In this document: positions 1 to 11,193 of the stretch, one piece after another | Layout: every line of letters starts with the position of its first letter | Numbering within the stretch: position 1 is the stretch's first letter | Origin: Aralia elata | Lineage: Eukaryota; Streptophyta; Magnoliopsida; Apiales; Araliaceae | Length of the DNA stretch: 64,000 nucleotides | Direction: 5' to 3' | Assembly (NCBI GenBank): GCA_034770075.1 | Contig: CM068378.1 | Span: 45,102,508 to 45,166,507, forward strand | The notes under the pieces: model-generated | Told to the model about the DNA's origin: nothing | What the model saw: the letters and a program-made list of their open reading frames with translations, nothing else | Databases searched by the model: none | Translations under genes and position numbers: made by a program

Positions 1-1388
1 TTGCCCAGCAAGTATAACAACAACAGTAATAATAACATGCGAAATAATTAATGGGTATCGAATATTCGAAGATTTAGCTTTTGAGTCAAGAATGTAAAAC
101 AAGATTCAAAAGAACGTCTGAGGGTCTTAAGACCACGAACTATGTCCCAGGTTATCAAGTATTTCTACTTTAAACCTTTAACAGTCGTAAGACTATATGG
201 ACCTTGACAAGCCGGGGCAAGGGATCCCTTCACAAAATTCTCGCCGGGGCGAGAATTACGAATTCCAGTTTCTGCAGTTCGCGAAGAACGCAGAAACAGG
301 CCAAAAATTTCCCATTTTGTCATTCTTACATCAAATTAAACACACCCAATTATCAAGTATGGTATGAAATCAAAACCCATTCCATAAACAATGATTTTAG
401 CATCACAGATAACCTAAATAACCCAAATAAAGGCTAAAATTTAACTGTTCATACTTTATTGTCAAGTTTTGACACAGTTAACAAAATTAATCACTGTACA
501 CTCGTTTGTTAACCAAATCTATCCGTTTAAGTTTCATTCTTTTCGTTTTTACATGCATAGACATAATCAGTAATCAATTTAACCAATTAACAAGCACAAC
601 AAGCATCAATTTCATACATTTAGACCATGTTCATATGTAACTACTCTGTAACTTCAGAACTTGTAATTAATGTATGATTTCATGAATTTAACTACTCTAA
701 ATCATATATAAACCATACAAAACACATCAATGCATGCTTATTATCATCTAATATCAATTTATTAAAAGTTTGGCCATAGAATTTACTTTACAGAGAACTC
801 AGAAGCATACATTCATGGAATAAAATTTGGAAGAACATAAATCAAAGTTGAATTTAAGGAATTTACCTTGATTGGCGTTTTAGATTGCTAGAAATCCTTC
901 TTTAATTCACCAAACTACTTTCTAGATCACAATTTTTCTCAAGTTTTTCTCTCTATGTTTGCTAAGTTGGCTTAGAAAATAATACCTTAATAAGAATACG
1001 TGAGATTTAAATCTGACTAGTGGTGTCAGTTAATCCCATAATGGGTTAACTGACATCAACCCCCATTAGGGCCTCGTTTGGCTAGCTCTTTATTCTTCCT
1101 TCTTGTTTATTTTAATAACTTACTTATTATATAGTTAATGTCACATATTTAATCAATTAAATAATCTCATTTAAATCAAATAAATAAGATAGGATAATTC
1201 TACATTAAATCACATAGTCACATAAATAAAATTCTCCACATTAACGTAACTAATGCAACACATATAATTAAATTAATCTACCACAAATTCATCAATTAAT
1301 CAATTTATTCAAGAATTAAATCATTGAAAAATATTTATTTAATTCAATAAATATTTAAAATAAGTTACAAAAATTCTCATTCGTCACA
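1..1388 (-). mobile_element. LTR of a Tekay-like Ty3 element, minus strand, cut by window start
   Basis: Read on the minus strand, this begins TGTGACGAATGAG at 1388 and follows the LTR at 6420-9261: the same AT-rich start, a GC dyad near 240-253, the conserved block with TTAAAGGTTTAAAGTAGAAA, and a TTATTATTGTTGTTGTT tract. About 600-700 bp present in the other LTRs between the GC cluster and the TTAAAGG block are missing around position 210. It was inserted into an LTR-like stretch that resumes at 1389 with GACTGTTAAAGG. The LTR 3' end lies outside the window. Confidence 0.8.
204..255 (-). repeat. GC-rich dyad cluster in the minus-strand LTR
   Basis: There is one good copy of CTCGCCGGGGCGAG, extended by flanking AATT on both sides, and one decayed copy (AAGCCGGGGCAAGG) beside it. 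It follows the TTCGCGAACTGCAG block that precedes such clusters in families X and Y. Confidence 0.7.
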
Positions 1389-1861
1389 TCGACTGTTAAA
1401 GGTTACGGTAGAAATATCTGTTAACCTAGGACAAGGTTCAAGTCTTTACGACTCCTCAGCAGAATATTGAAAGTTTTTGAATGAATCTTTAAATTCTTGA
1501 GTTATTCATACTGCTTCCCAATTATTGAACAATTGTGGAAGATTCTTATTCTCTTGAAAGGTGGAAGTGGAAAGAAAATATTCCTTAAGAAGGAATAGGT
1601 TATAGAATGTGGCATGTGTTTATGAGTAAGTTAAACAAATTATAATAAATCCAAGAAAGAAATGAAATTCCAGAAAGGGAAGAGATAAATTTAGTTGATG
1701 ATGACTAATGATAAGAAATTTTTAAAAGAGGAAGATGAGAAGAATGCAGCGATTTTAGAAAGATCCTTACAGAAAGAAATTGGTGTAGAACCCAAGGAAT
1801 AAGTAGAGGTTAACGTAAAGTCCATTTCGTTAAATGGAAGGAACGAATATTAGTAAATCAA

Positions 1862-1897
1862 AATTTCGAGGACGAAATTCTTAGAAGAAGAGGTGAA
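1862..1897 (+). promoter_or_regulatory. Upstream stem-loop plus polypurine tract module of element X
   Basis: Stem AATTTCG, loop AGGA, stem CGAAATT (1862-1879), then 18 nt including AGAAGAAGAGGTGAA, then TGTGATATCCCG at 1898. It looks like a plus-strand priming site in front of an LTR start, but the sequence after 1898 does not continue as the LTR found at 2181. Confidence 0.55.
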
Positions 1898-2144
1898 TGT
1901 GATATCCCGAGTATTCATGCGATGCTAAATCAAGATATTTTATGATTTCAATGAGTATGTTATGCAATGATCCTTGGAGAAAGAAAGTGAATGCGTTAAA
2001 GGATTAAAGAATATATAATACTCGAAGTGTTCCAAGTTTAAGTGAAGGTGATGGAATGAAACCTACACTAAGGTAATGCGTTGAAGTTATTCGACGATAA
2101 TTGTGAAAGGGATTTAGTGAAAACCGAGTAAGGGAGGTTTCGTT

Positions 2145-2180
2145 GATTTCGAGGACGGAATCCTTATAAGGAGGGAAAGA
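2145..2180 (+). promoter_or_regulatory. Stem-loop plus polypurine tract before LTR X
   Basis: Stem GATTTCG, loop AGGA, stem CGGAATC (2145-2162, one G-T pair), then 18 nt ending AAGGAGGGAAAGA, then LTR start TGTGACAACC at 2181. It has the same layout and spacing as at 6384 and 43188. Confidence 0.75.
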
Positions 2181-2256
2181 TGTGACAACCCAGATTTTTA
2201 GAAGTTATTTAATAAGAATTTAATAATTAAAATTCTTGTTACGAGATGTTTTGAGT

Positions 2257-2262
<6 letters not shown>

Positions 2263-2332
<70 letters not shown>
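2263..2332. repeat. (AT)n(GT)n compound microsatellite
   Basis: About 16 AT units are followed directly by about 18 GT units. A similar AT/GT tract lies in the copia leader at 48482-48545. Confidence 0.95.
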
Positions 2333-3878
2333 TATGTATTGTGAAATATGTGATTTGATGTGAAGAGAATTATATATTCGTGTATTTGGGAAGAAATGGT
2401 TTAATAGTTAATTAAACCATTGAAAAGATTAAATGAAATTTCCATGAGAAGGAAATTAGTTGGGAAATATTAGTTAATTAAATTAAGTTAAAATTATATT
2501 GAGAAATAATATAATTTGATTATTATGTCTTGTGAGCAATGAGAATTATTGTGAATTAAATTTCATAATAATGTGAGTGATTTATTTAATTAAAATAAGG
2601 AATTAATGAGAATATAATTGTTTTAATAAAATGAGAAGGTAATGTGTTACATAGAAATGTAATATGTTAATGTAATAAGATTGTGAGTTTTGTTTATAGT
2701 TAAAAATATTTATAGATTTGAATAAATATTTTATTTGGAATATTTATGGAATAAATATTCGATGAAAATTATTATAGAATAGTTTGTTTAAGTATGATGA
2801 TATTAAATAAATTGATGATAAATAAATTTATAATTTGTGCGTATTTTATTACGCGAGTAATTTTTTAATTTAATTTAATAATTAAATTAGAGGAATAATG
2901 ATTTATTAAATGAAATTATAATTATAATTGTCTAATTTGAGATTATAAATTTTGTTAGTAAGATTTAATTAGATTTATTGATATAATAAGTTTAATTAAA
3001 TTAGAGTGTGACATGTGACTTTATAGCAAGGGAATATAAAAAAATAATTTAGTAGGAGGTTCTATTGTGTCAAGCCAAACAAGGCCTTGTGGCCTTTGGC
3101 TTTCTTAACCGATGAAAAGCACGTAAGTTATCAGAAGTCTGGAGAAAAGAAAAAGACAGAACATAGAGGAAGAGAGAAAAAGAGAGAAGAAATTATCTGT
3201 GAAAAGTTGAGAGGAGATTTGAGAGAAATCAAAGAAGAAGAGGAAGAAGATTAATCAAGCTTCCTTAATTATCTAGCTAATTAAAGGTAAACAAATTAGT
3301 TTAAAAGTTTTTAATTCTTAGTTTGTTTTCTAAGTTCTCTGTAATTGAATTTATAGAGTTAAATTGTTGAGGAAATTGGGTTCATGTGTTATTGAGTTTG
3401 CTTAATTTAATATATGTTGTTTATAAATGATTTTGGGAGTATCAAATCCATGTAAACATGTGTTAGAAGAGAAATTTGAGTTTTGTTGTAATATGTATGT
3501 TTTGGTCTATTTTGAGACTAAAATTGGCTAGCAATGTGAGTGATAATCTGTAAATTGATGATGGATTGTTGTTATACGTTAAAAAACGAAAACAACGGAA
3601 GTTGAATGGATCAATTTGGTTCAGAAACGAATCTGTAGCGAGTGATTGCGCTAAATTTGTAAAATTTATAAAACTAGCATGAATATTGATATTTGAGGTT
3701 TGTAATTGGTTGTTTAAGTTGTTTAAGATGTTAGAATCATTGTATACATGTTGGGTATTGATTTTATAAGGATTATAACACTTGGATATAGTCAATTTGT
3801 TGTTAAAATGAAGAAAATTGGGAATTTTTAGCATTTTTCTGTGTTCTTCGCGAACTGCAGAAACTGGGATTCAGGAAG

Positions 3879-4020
3879 CTCGCCCCGGCAAGCTCAATAA
3901 GCGAAAATTCTCGCCCCGGCGAAGTCTCGCCCCGACGAGAATTTTGTAAAGGAATATCTCGCCCCGGCGAGAGCTCGCCCCGGCGAGAGTTTTGCGTTAT
4001 AATTTTCTCGCGCCGGCGGG
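3879..4020 (+). repeat. GC-rich dyad cluster in LTR X
   Basis: Six copies or near copies of CTCGCCCCGGCGAG (arms CTCGCC and GGCGAG, centre CC) lie in 140 bp. Two are adjacent near 3955-3988, and the last (CTCGCGCCGGCGGG) is altered. They follow TTCGCGAACTGCAG at 3847-3860 and stand out from an AT-rich setting. Confidence 0.9.
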
Positions 4021-4609
4021 AATTGCAGAAATGGAGAATTTTCTTATTTTTTTTAATTCTTTTCTTTTGGTCATGCTATGTTACCCTATACGAGGTTTAT
4101 TTATAAACATTATACATCTATTATAAAGCAAAGTTCAAGACTTAACCAAAGTTTAAGTGTCGATTAAAGTGGAACGTATTAAATAACGGATTATGAAATG
4201 TTAAGTAGAATTAATTCTAAGTGTTGCTAAGTGGCTAATAAATGATGTACATGATTATATATATCGTGTAGGATACGTGAAGTACAGATAAATATAAGCT
4301 GGTTATGGTAATTGATAATCTACGAACCAGGCAAGTCTTTCAGTTCCTATTTGCTATGTGAACTTGATGTTAAATTGTGTTAATTTATTTTGAAATCACA
4401 TGACTAATTGCATGTAATGTTAGCATGAAATGTTGTAGTCAACTTATGACTATTGATTGAATAGAGAATGTTGATTGAGTTATGGAACTCAATCTCTATT
4501 TGTTACGTGTTGATCATTATGTATGACATGTTTAGCCAAAAATTTATGATTTAAATAATGAGCATGTTATCTATGTGCTACGTGATGCATGCAAACTGTT
4601 AGATTTTGC

Positions 4610-4625
4610 TGAGCTGTCGAGCTCA
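4610..4625 (+). promoter_or_regulatory. LTR stem-loop, family X version
   Basis: TGAGCT, loop GTCG, AGCTCA, followed by TTCTTGC. It has the same position and form as the stem-loops at 15214, 24632, 45739 and (minus strand) 16553, but a different stem sequence. Confidence 0.6.
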
Positions 4626-5100
4626 TTCTTGCAAATAACCACTTTTGCAGGTTAAGGATTCAAGGTAAAGTTAAGTGCTGCTTGAATGGCATGATTCAGA
4701 TGTAATGCATGCAGATTAATTGTTTTAGCTTAAATTATGTTTTTGAACCATGATTAAGGTTTTGAATGATGTATTTGAGAATGTATTAAATGTAACAGAT
4801 GTAGAGTTGTTAAATTTGTATTGAGTTGTAAATTTAATATTATCCGATGTATAAAGGGTATTGAATCTAGAAGTTTTATTTTTATTATAATTCTGATTAA
4901 GCGAATCAAATATGATTCTAGAATATGTAAATGATTTAAGGTTATGATTCAGGAAAAACAAAGAAAGAAAACTGAAAAGTTTAAAATTATTCCGCATTTT
5001 ATTAAGTATAACACTGAATATCGTTGTAAAGTCAGAATGAAAATGTATTGATAACGACCGATGTTGAGAGTTAAATTGTATGAATTTTGGAGTCGTTACA

Positions 5101-6309
5101 GTACGAAGATGTACCAAGATCTCCGACAGCATTTTTGGTGGCCGAATATGAAGAGAGACGTTGCCGATTGTGTAGCCAAGTGTTTAACATGTTAGAAAGT
5201 TAAAGCAGAACATCAGAGGCCAAGCGGGCTATTACAACCGTTAGAAATCCCAGAATGGAAATGGGAGCACATCACTATGGATTTCGTAGTGGGTCTTCCG
5301 ACGACTCAGAAAGGTTTCGATGGGTTATCGTGGACCGATTGACGAAATCAGCACACTTCTTACCGATCAAGATCAGATTCAACTTAGATCAGCTGGCAAA
5401 GTTGTACATGAAAGAGATTATTTCGAGGTACGGTGTTCCAATATCTATTGTCTCAGATAGGGATTCGTGCTTCACATCGAACTTTTGGAAATGACTACAG
5501 GAATGCATGGGAACGCAATTACGTATGAGTACGACATATCATCCATAGACCGACGGGCAGAGTGAAAAACGATTCAAATATTGGAGGATATGTTAAGAGC
5601 TTGCATCATGGATTTCAAAGGAAATTAGGATGATCATCTACCGTTGGTAGAATTTGCTTACAATAACAGTTACCACGCAAGTATTGGCATGCCGCCTTAC
5701 GAAGCGTTGTACGACAGAAAGTGCATAACTCCATTATGTTGGGATGAAGTTGGTGAACGTCAATTACTAGGACCAGAATTGGTACAATAGACCGCAGAAA
5801 TCGTCAAGGTGATTAGGACAAGATTGATAGCAGCTCAGGATAGACAGAAGAAATATGCCGATCAACATCATAAAAATCGAGAGTTTGAGTCTGGTAGCTA
5901 CGTTTTCTTGAAAGTATCTCACTAGAAAGGGAAGATTCGTTTTGGTAAGAAGAGAAAACTGAGCCCGAGGTTCATTGGACTCTTTGAAGTGTTAAGAAGA
6001 GTTGGTGAGGTCGCATATGAGGTAGCTTTACCTCCAGCGTTAGAACACATTCACAATGTCTTTCATGTCTCGGTATTACGACCATACAAACCCGACTACA
6101 AGCATGTCATAGAGTATGAACCCCCGCAAGTTGAAAAAGATTTGTCTTACGAAGAAGAACCTTTTCAGATAGTTGATAGGAAAGAGCAAGTGCTACGAAA
6201 TAAAATTATACCATCTGTTAAGGTGACCTGGAGGAACCACAACACTGAAGAAGCTACGTGGGAACTCGAAGATCAGATCAGGAGAAATTATCCACATCTA
6301 TTTGCTTAA
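5101..6309 (+). pseudogene. Integrase and chromodomain part of Ty3 (Tekay-like) pol, element Y
   Basis: The sequence starts in the zinc-binding N-terminus of integrase (TKMYQDLRQHFWWPNMKRD) and runs through the catalytic core (FVVGLPTT, DRLTKSAHFLPIK, SDRDSCF) to a chromodomain-like C-terminus (VLRNKIIPSVKVTWRNH, then EEATWELEDQIR), ending TAA at 6307-6309. It is closely related to the pol at 39862-43113. Several Trp and Gln positions are now TAG (for example in the NWDD, VQQTAE and SPWKGK contexts), and there is a frame change near 5565-5575. Only the last 106 residues (5989-6309) form an undisturbed frame. The N-terminal pol half is absent because element X sits at its left edge. This is not a functional gene. 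Confidence 0.9.
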
Positions 6310-6321
6310 TCTATATGTATC

Positions 6322-6419
6322 GATTCTGGGGACAGAATCTTTGTAAGGGGGGAGAATGTAACAAGACGAATTAATTGAGTTGTGATTCTGGGGACAGAAT
6401 CCTTTTAAGGGGGGAAAGA
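6322..6419 (+). promoter_or_regulatory. Tandem pair of stem-loop plus polypurine modules, element Y
   Basis: GATTCTG, loop GGGA, CAGAATC occurs at 6322-6339 and again at 6384-6401, exactly 62 bp apart. Each is followed by a purine run (AAGGGGGGAGAA; AAGGGGGGAAAGA) and a TGTRAC start (6357; LTR start 6420). The second module is 18 nt from the LTR. Confidence 0.8.
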
Positions 6420-7669
6420 TGTGACGAACGAGATTTTTGTAATTTATTTTAAATATTTATTGAATTAAATAAATATTTTTCGATGATTTGATTGTTGAAT
6501 TAATTGATGGATTTGTGGGAGATTAATTTAATGATATGTATTACATTAATTAAATTGATGTGAAGAATTTTTATATTCAAAGTATGCGTTTAATTGAGTT
6601 TATTTGATTAAATGCATTATTTAAATAAGTATAATGTTATTTCTAATTAATTTAATATTAATTAGAGATTTAATAATTTGTCATTATTAATAAAAAAATA
6701 TTTTATTTATGTGACTATGTGATTTAATGTAGAATTATTCTACTTTATTTAATTGATTTAAATAAGATTATTTAATTGATTAAATATGTGACATTGAACT
6801 ATATAATAAGTAAGTTATTAAAATAAATTAGAAATGAGGAATAAATGGGTAACCAAACATAGCCTTAGTGGCAGTTGGTGCCAATTATTAAACTGACACC
6901 ATGTTTTGCCATTTAGTTTTCACGTATTATTATTATATGCATTACTGTTCATCAGGCTCTAAAAGTTTAGCCAGAGAGAATTGAGAGGAATTAGAGAATT
7001 GAAGAAGAAATTGGAGAATTGTGGAATTCCTAATTATTTTCTAGCATCCTAAACTATTAATTGAAGGTAATTCTTCTAACTAAGTTTAATTTACGTTTTA
7101 AATTCTTCCATGAAAGTAGTCTGCAAGTTTTTTGATAATGGAGTCTCATGTGTAATTGATTGTAAATTGTTTATAATTATTTAAATGCATGTATAATCTA
7201 CTAAATGATGTTTATAAATTGTTTAATTGGATTAATTTATGAGAATACGCCTTTAATTGGAAGTTCTGAAATTTACAGAGTAGTTACATATGAATATGAA
7301 CTATATGTATGCAAATTGATGTCTGTATTGCAAGTTAATCGGTTAAATTGATGACAAATTATGTTTATGCTTGTAGAAATGAAGAAAACAAGATTTAAAC
7401 GGATTAATTTGGTGTTATAACGAACTTGTTATGTGTGATTTCATGGAATTTGAAGAAACTGTGATACAATGATAAAAACCTCAAATTTTGATTCTTAGAT
7501 TCATGGTTTATATGATTTAAGTTGTTAGAATCATGCTAGAAGGCTTGGGTTATGATTATATATGAATTATAGTAATTGGGTATGTTTAATTTGATGTAAG
7601 AATAAGAAGATTAGAAATTTTTGGCCTGTTTCTGTGTTCTTCGCGAACTGCAGGAACTGAGTTTCGAGT

Positions 7670-7845
7670 CCACTGCCCGGACGGTGGAATTACTCTAGCA
7701 ATGCCGCCCCAGCGTTGCAATTGAACTGACTTTGTCGCCCCGGCGATGACCCCGCCCCAGCGACAAAATTGAACTAGAATTCCCACCCCGGCGGTAGGGT
7801 CGCCCCGGCGATGATTTGTAAAGGAAACCACCGTCCCGGCGGTGG
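7670..7845 (+). repeat. GC-rich dyad cluster with varied stems in LTR Y
   Basis: Several short inverted repeats built on CGCCCCGGCG but with different arms, such as CCACTGCCCGGACGGTGG (7670), GTCGCCCCGGCGAT and CCACCGTCCCGGCGGTGG (7828). It follows TTCGCGAACTGCAGGAACTG at 7640-7659, as in LTR X. Confidence 0.8.
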
Positions 7846-8648
7846 AACAAAAAAATTAAAAATAAAAAATAAAATAATAAAAAGAGAATAAAAAATTTCT
7901 TCTTTCTTTATGATCATGTTACGTTATCGTAGACATATCTAAAGCTTAGACTAACATATTAATTGAAGTATTAAATGAAATTGGATGAGAATGAGTCCTG
8001 AATTGTTTATAATACTGTAACTAATTATTGTTACTGTTTTATAAACGTAATGTATAGGTTGATTAAAGAACGTGAATTTTAATTTATAGTCTACGCACGA
8101 GGCAAGTATCTTATCCTTAATTATTACTTTTACGCAAGTTTTCTAAACTTCACTCTTATATTGAGCAAGTCTATTACCTCTATTTTTCATTGAGCAAGTT
8201 CTTTACCATAAATCGTTCAAGTTCATGAATTCAAATGTGTTATTCTTATTCCTTTTAAAGTAATACTTCAGAGTTACCGAATTTATTCAATTATATCTTT
8301 TGTGAGACTCAGTCCTTGATTTTCGAATATCAATTACATTTTTTAAACCTTGATTGACTAGCGAACCCTCATTGATTCGACTAGTTCATAGTTGATGTGC
8401 ATTCTAAATTTTAGAAGCATTATTGAAGTAAATCCAAGCCAAACTTCCTTTGGTGCGAACTCCGATGTGAAACTGAGAGGAACAACCCTTTTATAGGGGA
8501 TTATTTTACGCGTTAGCGTTTAGATGTTGTGCACATACATGGTACAAAGGGATGATCCCCCTAAGTACGAGAAGTAAGGTCCATATAGTCTTACGACTGT
8601 TAAAGGATTAAAGTAGAAATACTTGATAACCTGGGACATAGTTCGTGG

Positions 8649-8790
8649 GATAGATGGGGCGATTCAGGTGAGATCCAATGTAGATCCAACTTTCAATTCA
8701 CTCGTGGGATCCGGGCAGTCCCAGGATCTAATCCTCCGCGAAAAGTAAGAAAGTCCGCATATTTTGACCAATTCAAGGTGAAAAAGGGGG
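8649..8790. other. 142-bp foreign-looking insert in LTR Y, possibly plastid-derived
   Basis: The related LTR copy at 9783-10602 reads straight from ACATAGTTCGTGG through TCTTAAGAC to CCTCAGATG. Here the middle is replaced by about 142 bp of more balanced base composition, with GATCCAATGTAGATCCAACT and TTCACTCGTGGGATCCGGGC. From memory this resembles plastid rrn16-region DNA; I could not search to confirm. Confidence 0.5.
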
Positions 8791-8824
8791 CCTCAGATGT
8801 TCTTTTGAATCTTGTCTTATAATC

Positions 8825-9007
8825 TTGACTCGAAAGCTGAACCTTCAATTATTCAATATCCGTTCATTATTTCGCATGTTATTATTATTGTTATTGTTGT
8901 ACTTCCTAGGTAATTGTTGCTCACCCTTGCATAATAACATTGCTGCTAAAGTTGAAAGAATTGACGAGTCGTCCACTAGTAAGGGCAAAGGAAAAGCAAA
9001 CAAGTGA
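8825..9007 (+). CDS. Candidate small LTR-encoded protein (hydrophobic stretch, Lys/Gly tail), Y copy
   Basis: This 60-codon open frame lies at the 3' end of LTR Y. The predicted peptide has a Leu-rich hydrophobic stretch around residues 17-30 and a basic end reading STSKGKGKANK. Corresponding frames occur in the LTR fragment at 10287-10349, in the Tekay-like LTRs (stops at 24731 and near 45838) and in the solo LTR (ends 15314). Between 24671-24733 and 10287-10349 the central 11 codons differ at six third positions and no amino acid. The start codon is not conserved and no function is known. Part of the hydrophobic stretch comes from a TTATTG-rich tract, so it may be chance. I rate it a candidate only. 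Confidence 0.3.
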   Translation: MTRKLNLQLFNIRSLFRMLLLLLLLYFLGNCCSPLHNNIAAKVERIDESSTSKGKGKANK

Positions 9008-9261
9008 TGAAGACTTGTTGTATTTGTTTTATTGATGTTTATATATTAGACTTAATTATGTTTCCGCATTTGATGTATTATTAAGGTTAGATGACCTGGG
9101 ATTTATTTATTAGTGATGTTGTAACCCTTTAATGGGAGATTTCTATTTTAATTAAGAGTTTTCATTTATATTTGAATGGGTAGTTAGATGTGATGTGATG
9201 TATTTGGATAGTGAACACCAAATTCTGAGAAAACGAAGTACCCAGATTTGGGGTTGTCACA

Positions 9262-9524
9262 AGTTGGTATCAGAGCTATAGGTTATGAACCTTAGGTGGG
9301 GAAACCCTAGGGTAGTAACCTTTTAAGAGATAGAGAACATAGTGGTGATAAACTCTTATCGAGTTCTAAGGAATGAATTAAGGAATTCATTAAAGATAAT
9401 AAAAGACTTTATGTGTTATGTGCTTATGTGTTAACAACTTATGTGCTGCGACTAGTGCCGAGTATTAATTAAAATTTAAACTTTGTTGTCAGGATGTCGG
9501 ATGTGGGAGGATTCAGTCAGTCTA
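9262..9524 (+). mobile_element. 5' leader of a Y-type element with primer binding site
   Basis: After LTR Y comes AAGTTGGTATCAGAGC (TGGTATCAGAGC at 9265-9276 matches the 3' end of plant initiator tRNA-Met), then TATAGGTTATGAACCTTAGG and a leader like that at 24989-25225. It reaches an ATG at 9493 where an upstream ORF starts as in the Tekay-like element, and is cut after about 10 codons by the insertion at 9525. Confidence 0.8.
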
Positions 9525-11189
9525 TGTGACGCCCCCAAATTCTGACGTCACTTTCTCGAATCTGGTTCGTCATGTACTAACTCAAATAACAACATAAACT
9601 AATACAACGAAAATGACAAAATAAATTACATTGATTTAATATAATTATTCTCGTCCCAAGGTCTCGCAACCGTTACTACAATACTCTCCAAGAGTCTTGA
9701 CTCAAACTAAAACATAGTACTAATACATAATCCATGCCTAAGCTTATTACATAACCGAATTAGAACATAGTACTAATACATAACTCAGTCCTTGATTTTC
9801 GAATACCAATTTCATTTTTAAACCTTGATTGACTAGCGAACCCTCATTGATTCGACTAGTCCATAGTTGATGTGCATTCTAAATTTTAGAAGCGTTATTG
9901 AAGTAAATCCAAACCAAACTTTCTTTGGTGCGGACTCCGATGTCAAACTGAGATGAACAACCCTTTTATAGGGGATTATTTTACGCGTTAGCGTTTAAAT
10001 ATTGTGCACATACATGGTACAAAGGGCTGATCCCCCTAAGTACGAGATGTAAGGTTCATATAGTCTTACGACTATTAAAGGTTTAAAGTAGAAATACTTG
10101 ATAACCTGGGACATAGTTCGTGGTCTTAAGACCCTCAGATGTTCTTTTGAATCTTATCTTATAATCTTGACTCGAAAGCTGAACCTTCGATTATTCGATA
10201 TCAGTTGATTATTTCGCATGTTATTATTATTGTTGTTGTTGTACTTGCTGGGCAATTGTTACTCACCCTTGCATAATAACATTGTTGCTAAAGTTGAAAG
10301 AGTTGACGAGCCGTCCACTAGTAAGGGCAAAGGAAAAGCAAACAAGTGATGAAGACTTGTTGTATTTGTTTTATTGATGTCTATGTGTTAGACTTGATTA
10401 TGTTTCCGCATTTGATGTTTTATTAAGGTTAGATGATCTGAGATTTATTTATTAGTGATGTTATAACCCTTTAATGGGAGATTTCTATTTTAATTAAGAG
10501 TTTTCATTTATATTTGAATGGGTAGTTAAATGTGATGTGATGTATTTGGATAGTGAACACCAAATCCTGAGGAAACAAAGTACCCGGATTTGGGGGTGTC
10601 ACATTGCTATTCACGAATTAAACTTGCTTGATATGTATATAGGATTGCTGGGTCTATTCTCTACTTAGCTTAGCTGTTTGACAGCTCCAACTTCATAACT
10701 CTTATGACTCGACCTTAATACTTGGGGGTTACTCTTATAACAAACCCAACTCCTACTTTCCCCCACTTAATACACATAATACACATATATTATATCTACT
10801 AATACATATATGACATATACTATATTACATTACATACATTAAATATTGTAATGTACTACACCAAAAATCTTTTCCATAAAAATGGAACTATGCATAAAAA
10901 ATAATTTATTTAATGCAATAAATTTATTATATTAAAATAATTTAATATCATAAATTATTTTAATATGCTTTATTTAACGCATACAAAAATTTCATATTAT
11001 TTAATTATATCCTTTCCATTTATTTACATGTAACAAATATAACTTAACATATTCATCGCATCACATACACACACATATTATATCGCATGTATTCACAAAG
11101 GCAGTATAATATAATAAATCATTAAAAATAAAAATTTATTTAATTAAAATCTTTATTTAAATATTTATCCGGGAATTCGATTTGTTACA
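9525..11189 (-). mobile_element. LTR of family W (copy W1), minus strand, split by a Y-type LTR piece
   Basis: On the minus strand it starts TGTAACAAATCGAATTCC at 11189 and ends GAATTTGGGGGCGTCACA at 9525. The interior (9783-10602) is a plus-strand Y-type LTR fragment. TCTA occurs directly outside both ends (9521-9524, 11190-11193), which would fit a target duplication. Much of the middle of this LTR is missing. Confidence 0.55.
9783..10602 (+). mobile_element. 3' part of a Y-type LTR
   Basis: Nearly identical to 8304-9261 without the 142-bp insert, from CTCAGTCCTTGATTTTCG to GGGGGTGTCACA at 10602. Its left end is not an LTR start. The 20-bp word AACATAGTACTAATACATAA occurs twice just outside it (9713 and 9764), which may mark a deletion or recombination joint. 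Another copy of the KGKGK-ending small frame ends at 10349. Confidence 0.75.
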
Positions 11190-11193
11190 TCTA

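Larger units (their letters stand above)
1389..2180 (+). mobile_element. Decayed 3' internal end of Ty3 element X
   Basis: Positions 1389-1460 resemble a Tekay-like LTR segment (GTTAAAGGTTACGGTAGAAA, then AACCTAGGACA). No chromodomain or integrase can be recognised. The stretch ends with two stem-loop plus polypurine modules (1862-1897 and 2145-2180), each followed by a TGTGA start. The second leads into the LTR at 2181. The rest is AT-rich with no open frame worth calling. Confidence 0.55.
2181..5100 (+). mobile_element. LTR of Ty3 element X (likely 3' LTR)
   Basis: It starts TGTGACAACC right after a polypurine tract and ends GGAGTCGTTACA at 5100 (2920 bp). What follows is integrase coding sequence, not a primer binding site. 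The simplest reading is that this is the 3' LTR of an element inserted in the integrase gene of element Y, with the 5' LTR left of the window. It holds an (AT)n(GT)n microsatellite, a GC dyad cluster (3879-4020) and a stem-loop (4610-4625). The opposite flank is outside the window, so the target duplication cannot be checked. Confidence 0.75.
6420..9261 (+). mobile_element. LTR of Ty3 element Y
   Basis: Starts TGTGACGAACGAG after a polypurine tract and ends GGGGTTGTCACA at 9261 (2842 bp). Unusually, a primer binding site follows it (9265-9276), so this one LTR has 3'-LTR context on the left and 5'-LTR context on the right. Inside are a GC dyad cluster (7670-7845), GCAAGTT-type repeats (8103-8230), a 142-bp foreign-looking insert (8649-8790) and a terminal small reading frame (8825-9007). 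Confidence 0.85.

Noticed and set aside
5255..5494. Separate small gene at 5255-5494
   Set aside because: It is a piece of the broken integrase of element Y, partly out of frame at its start.
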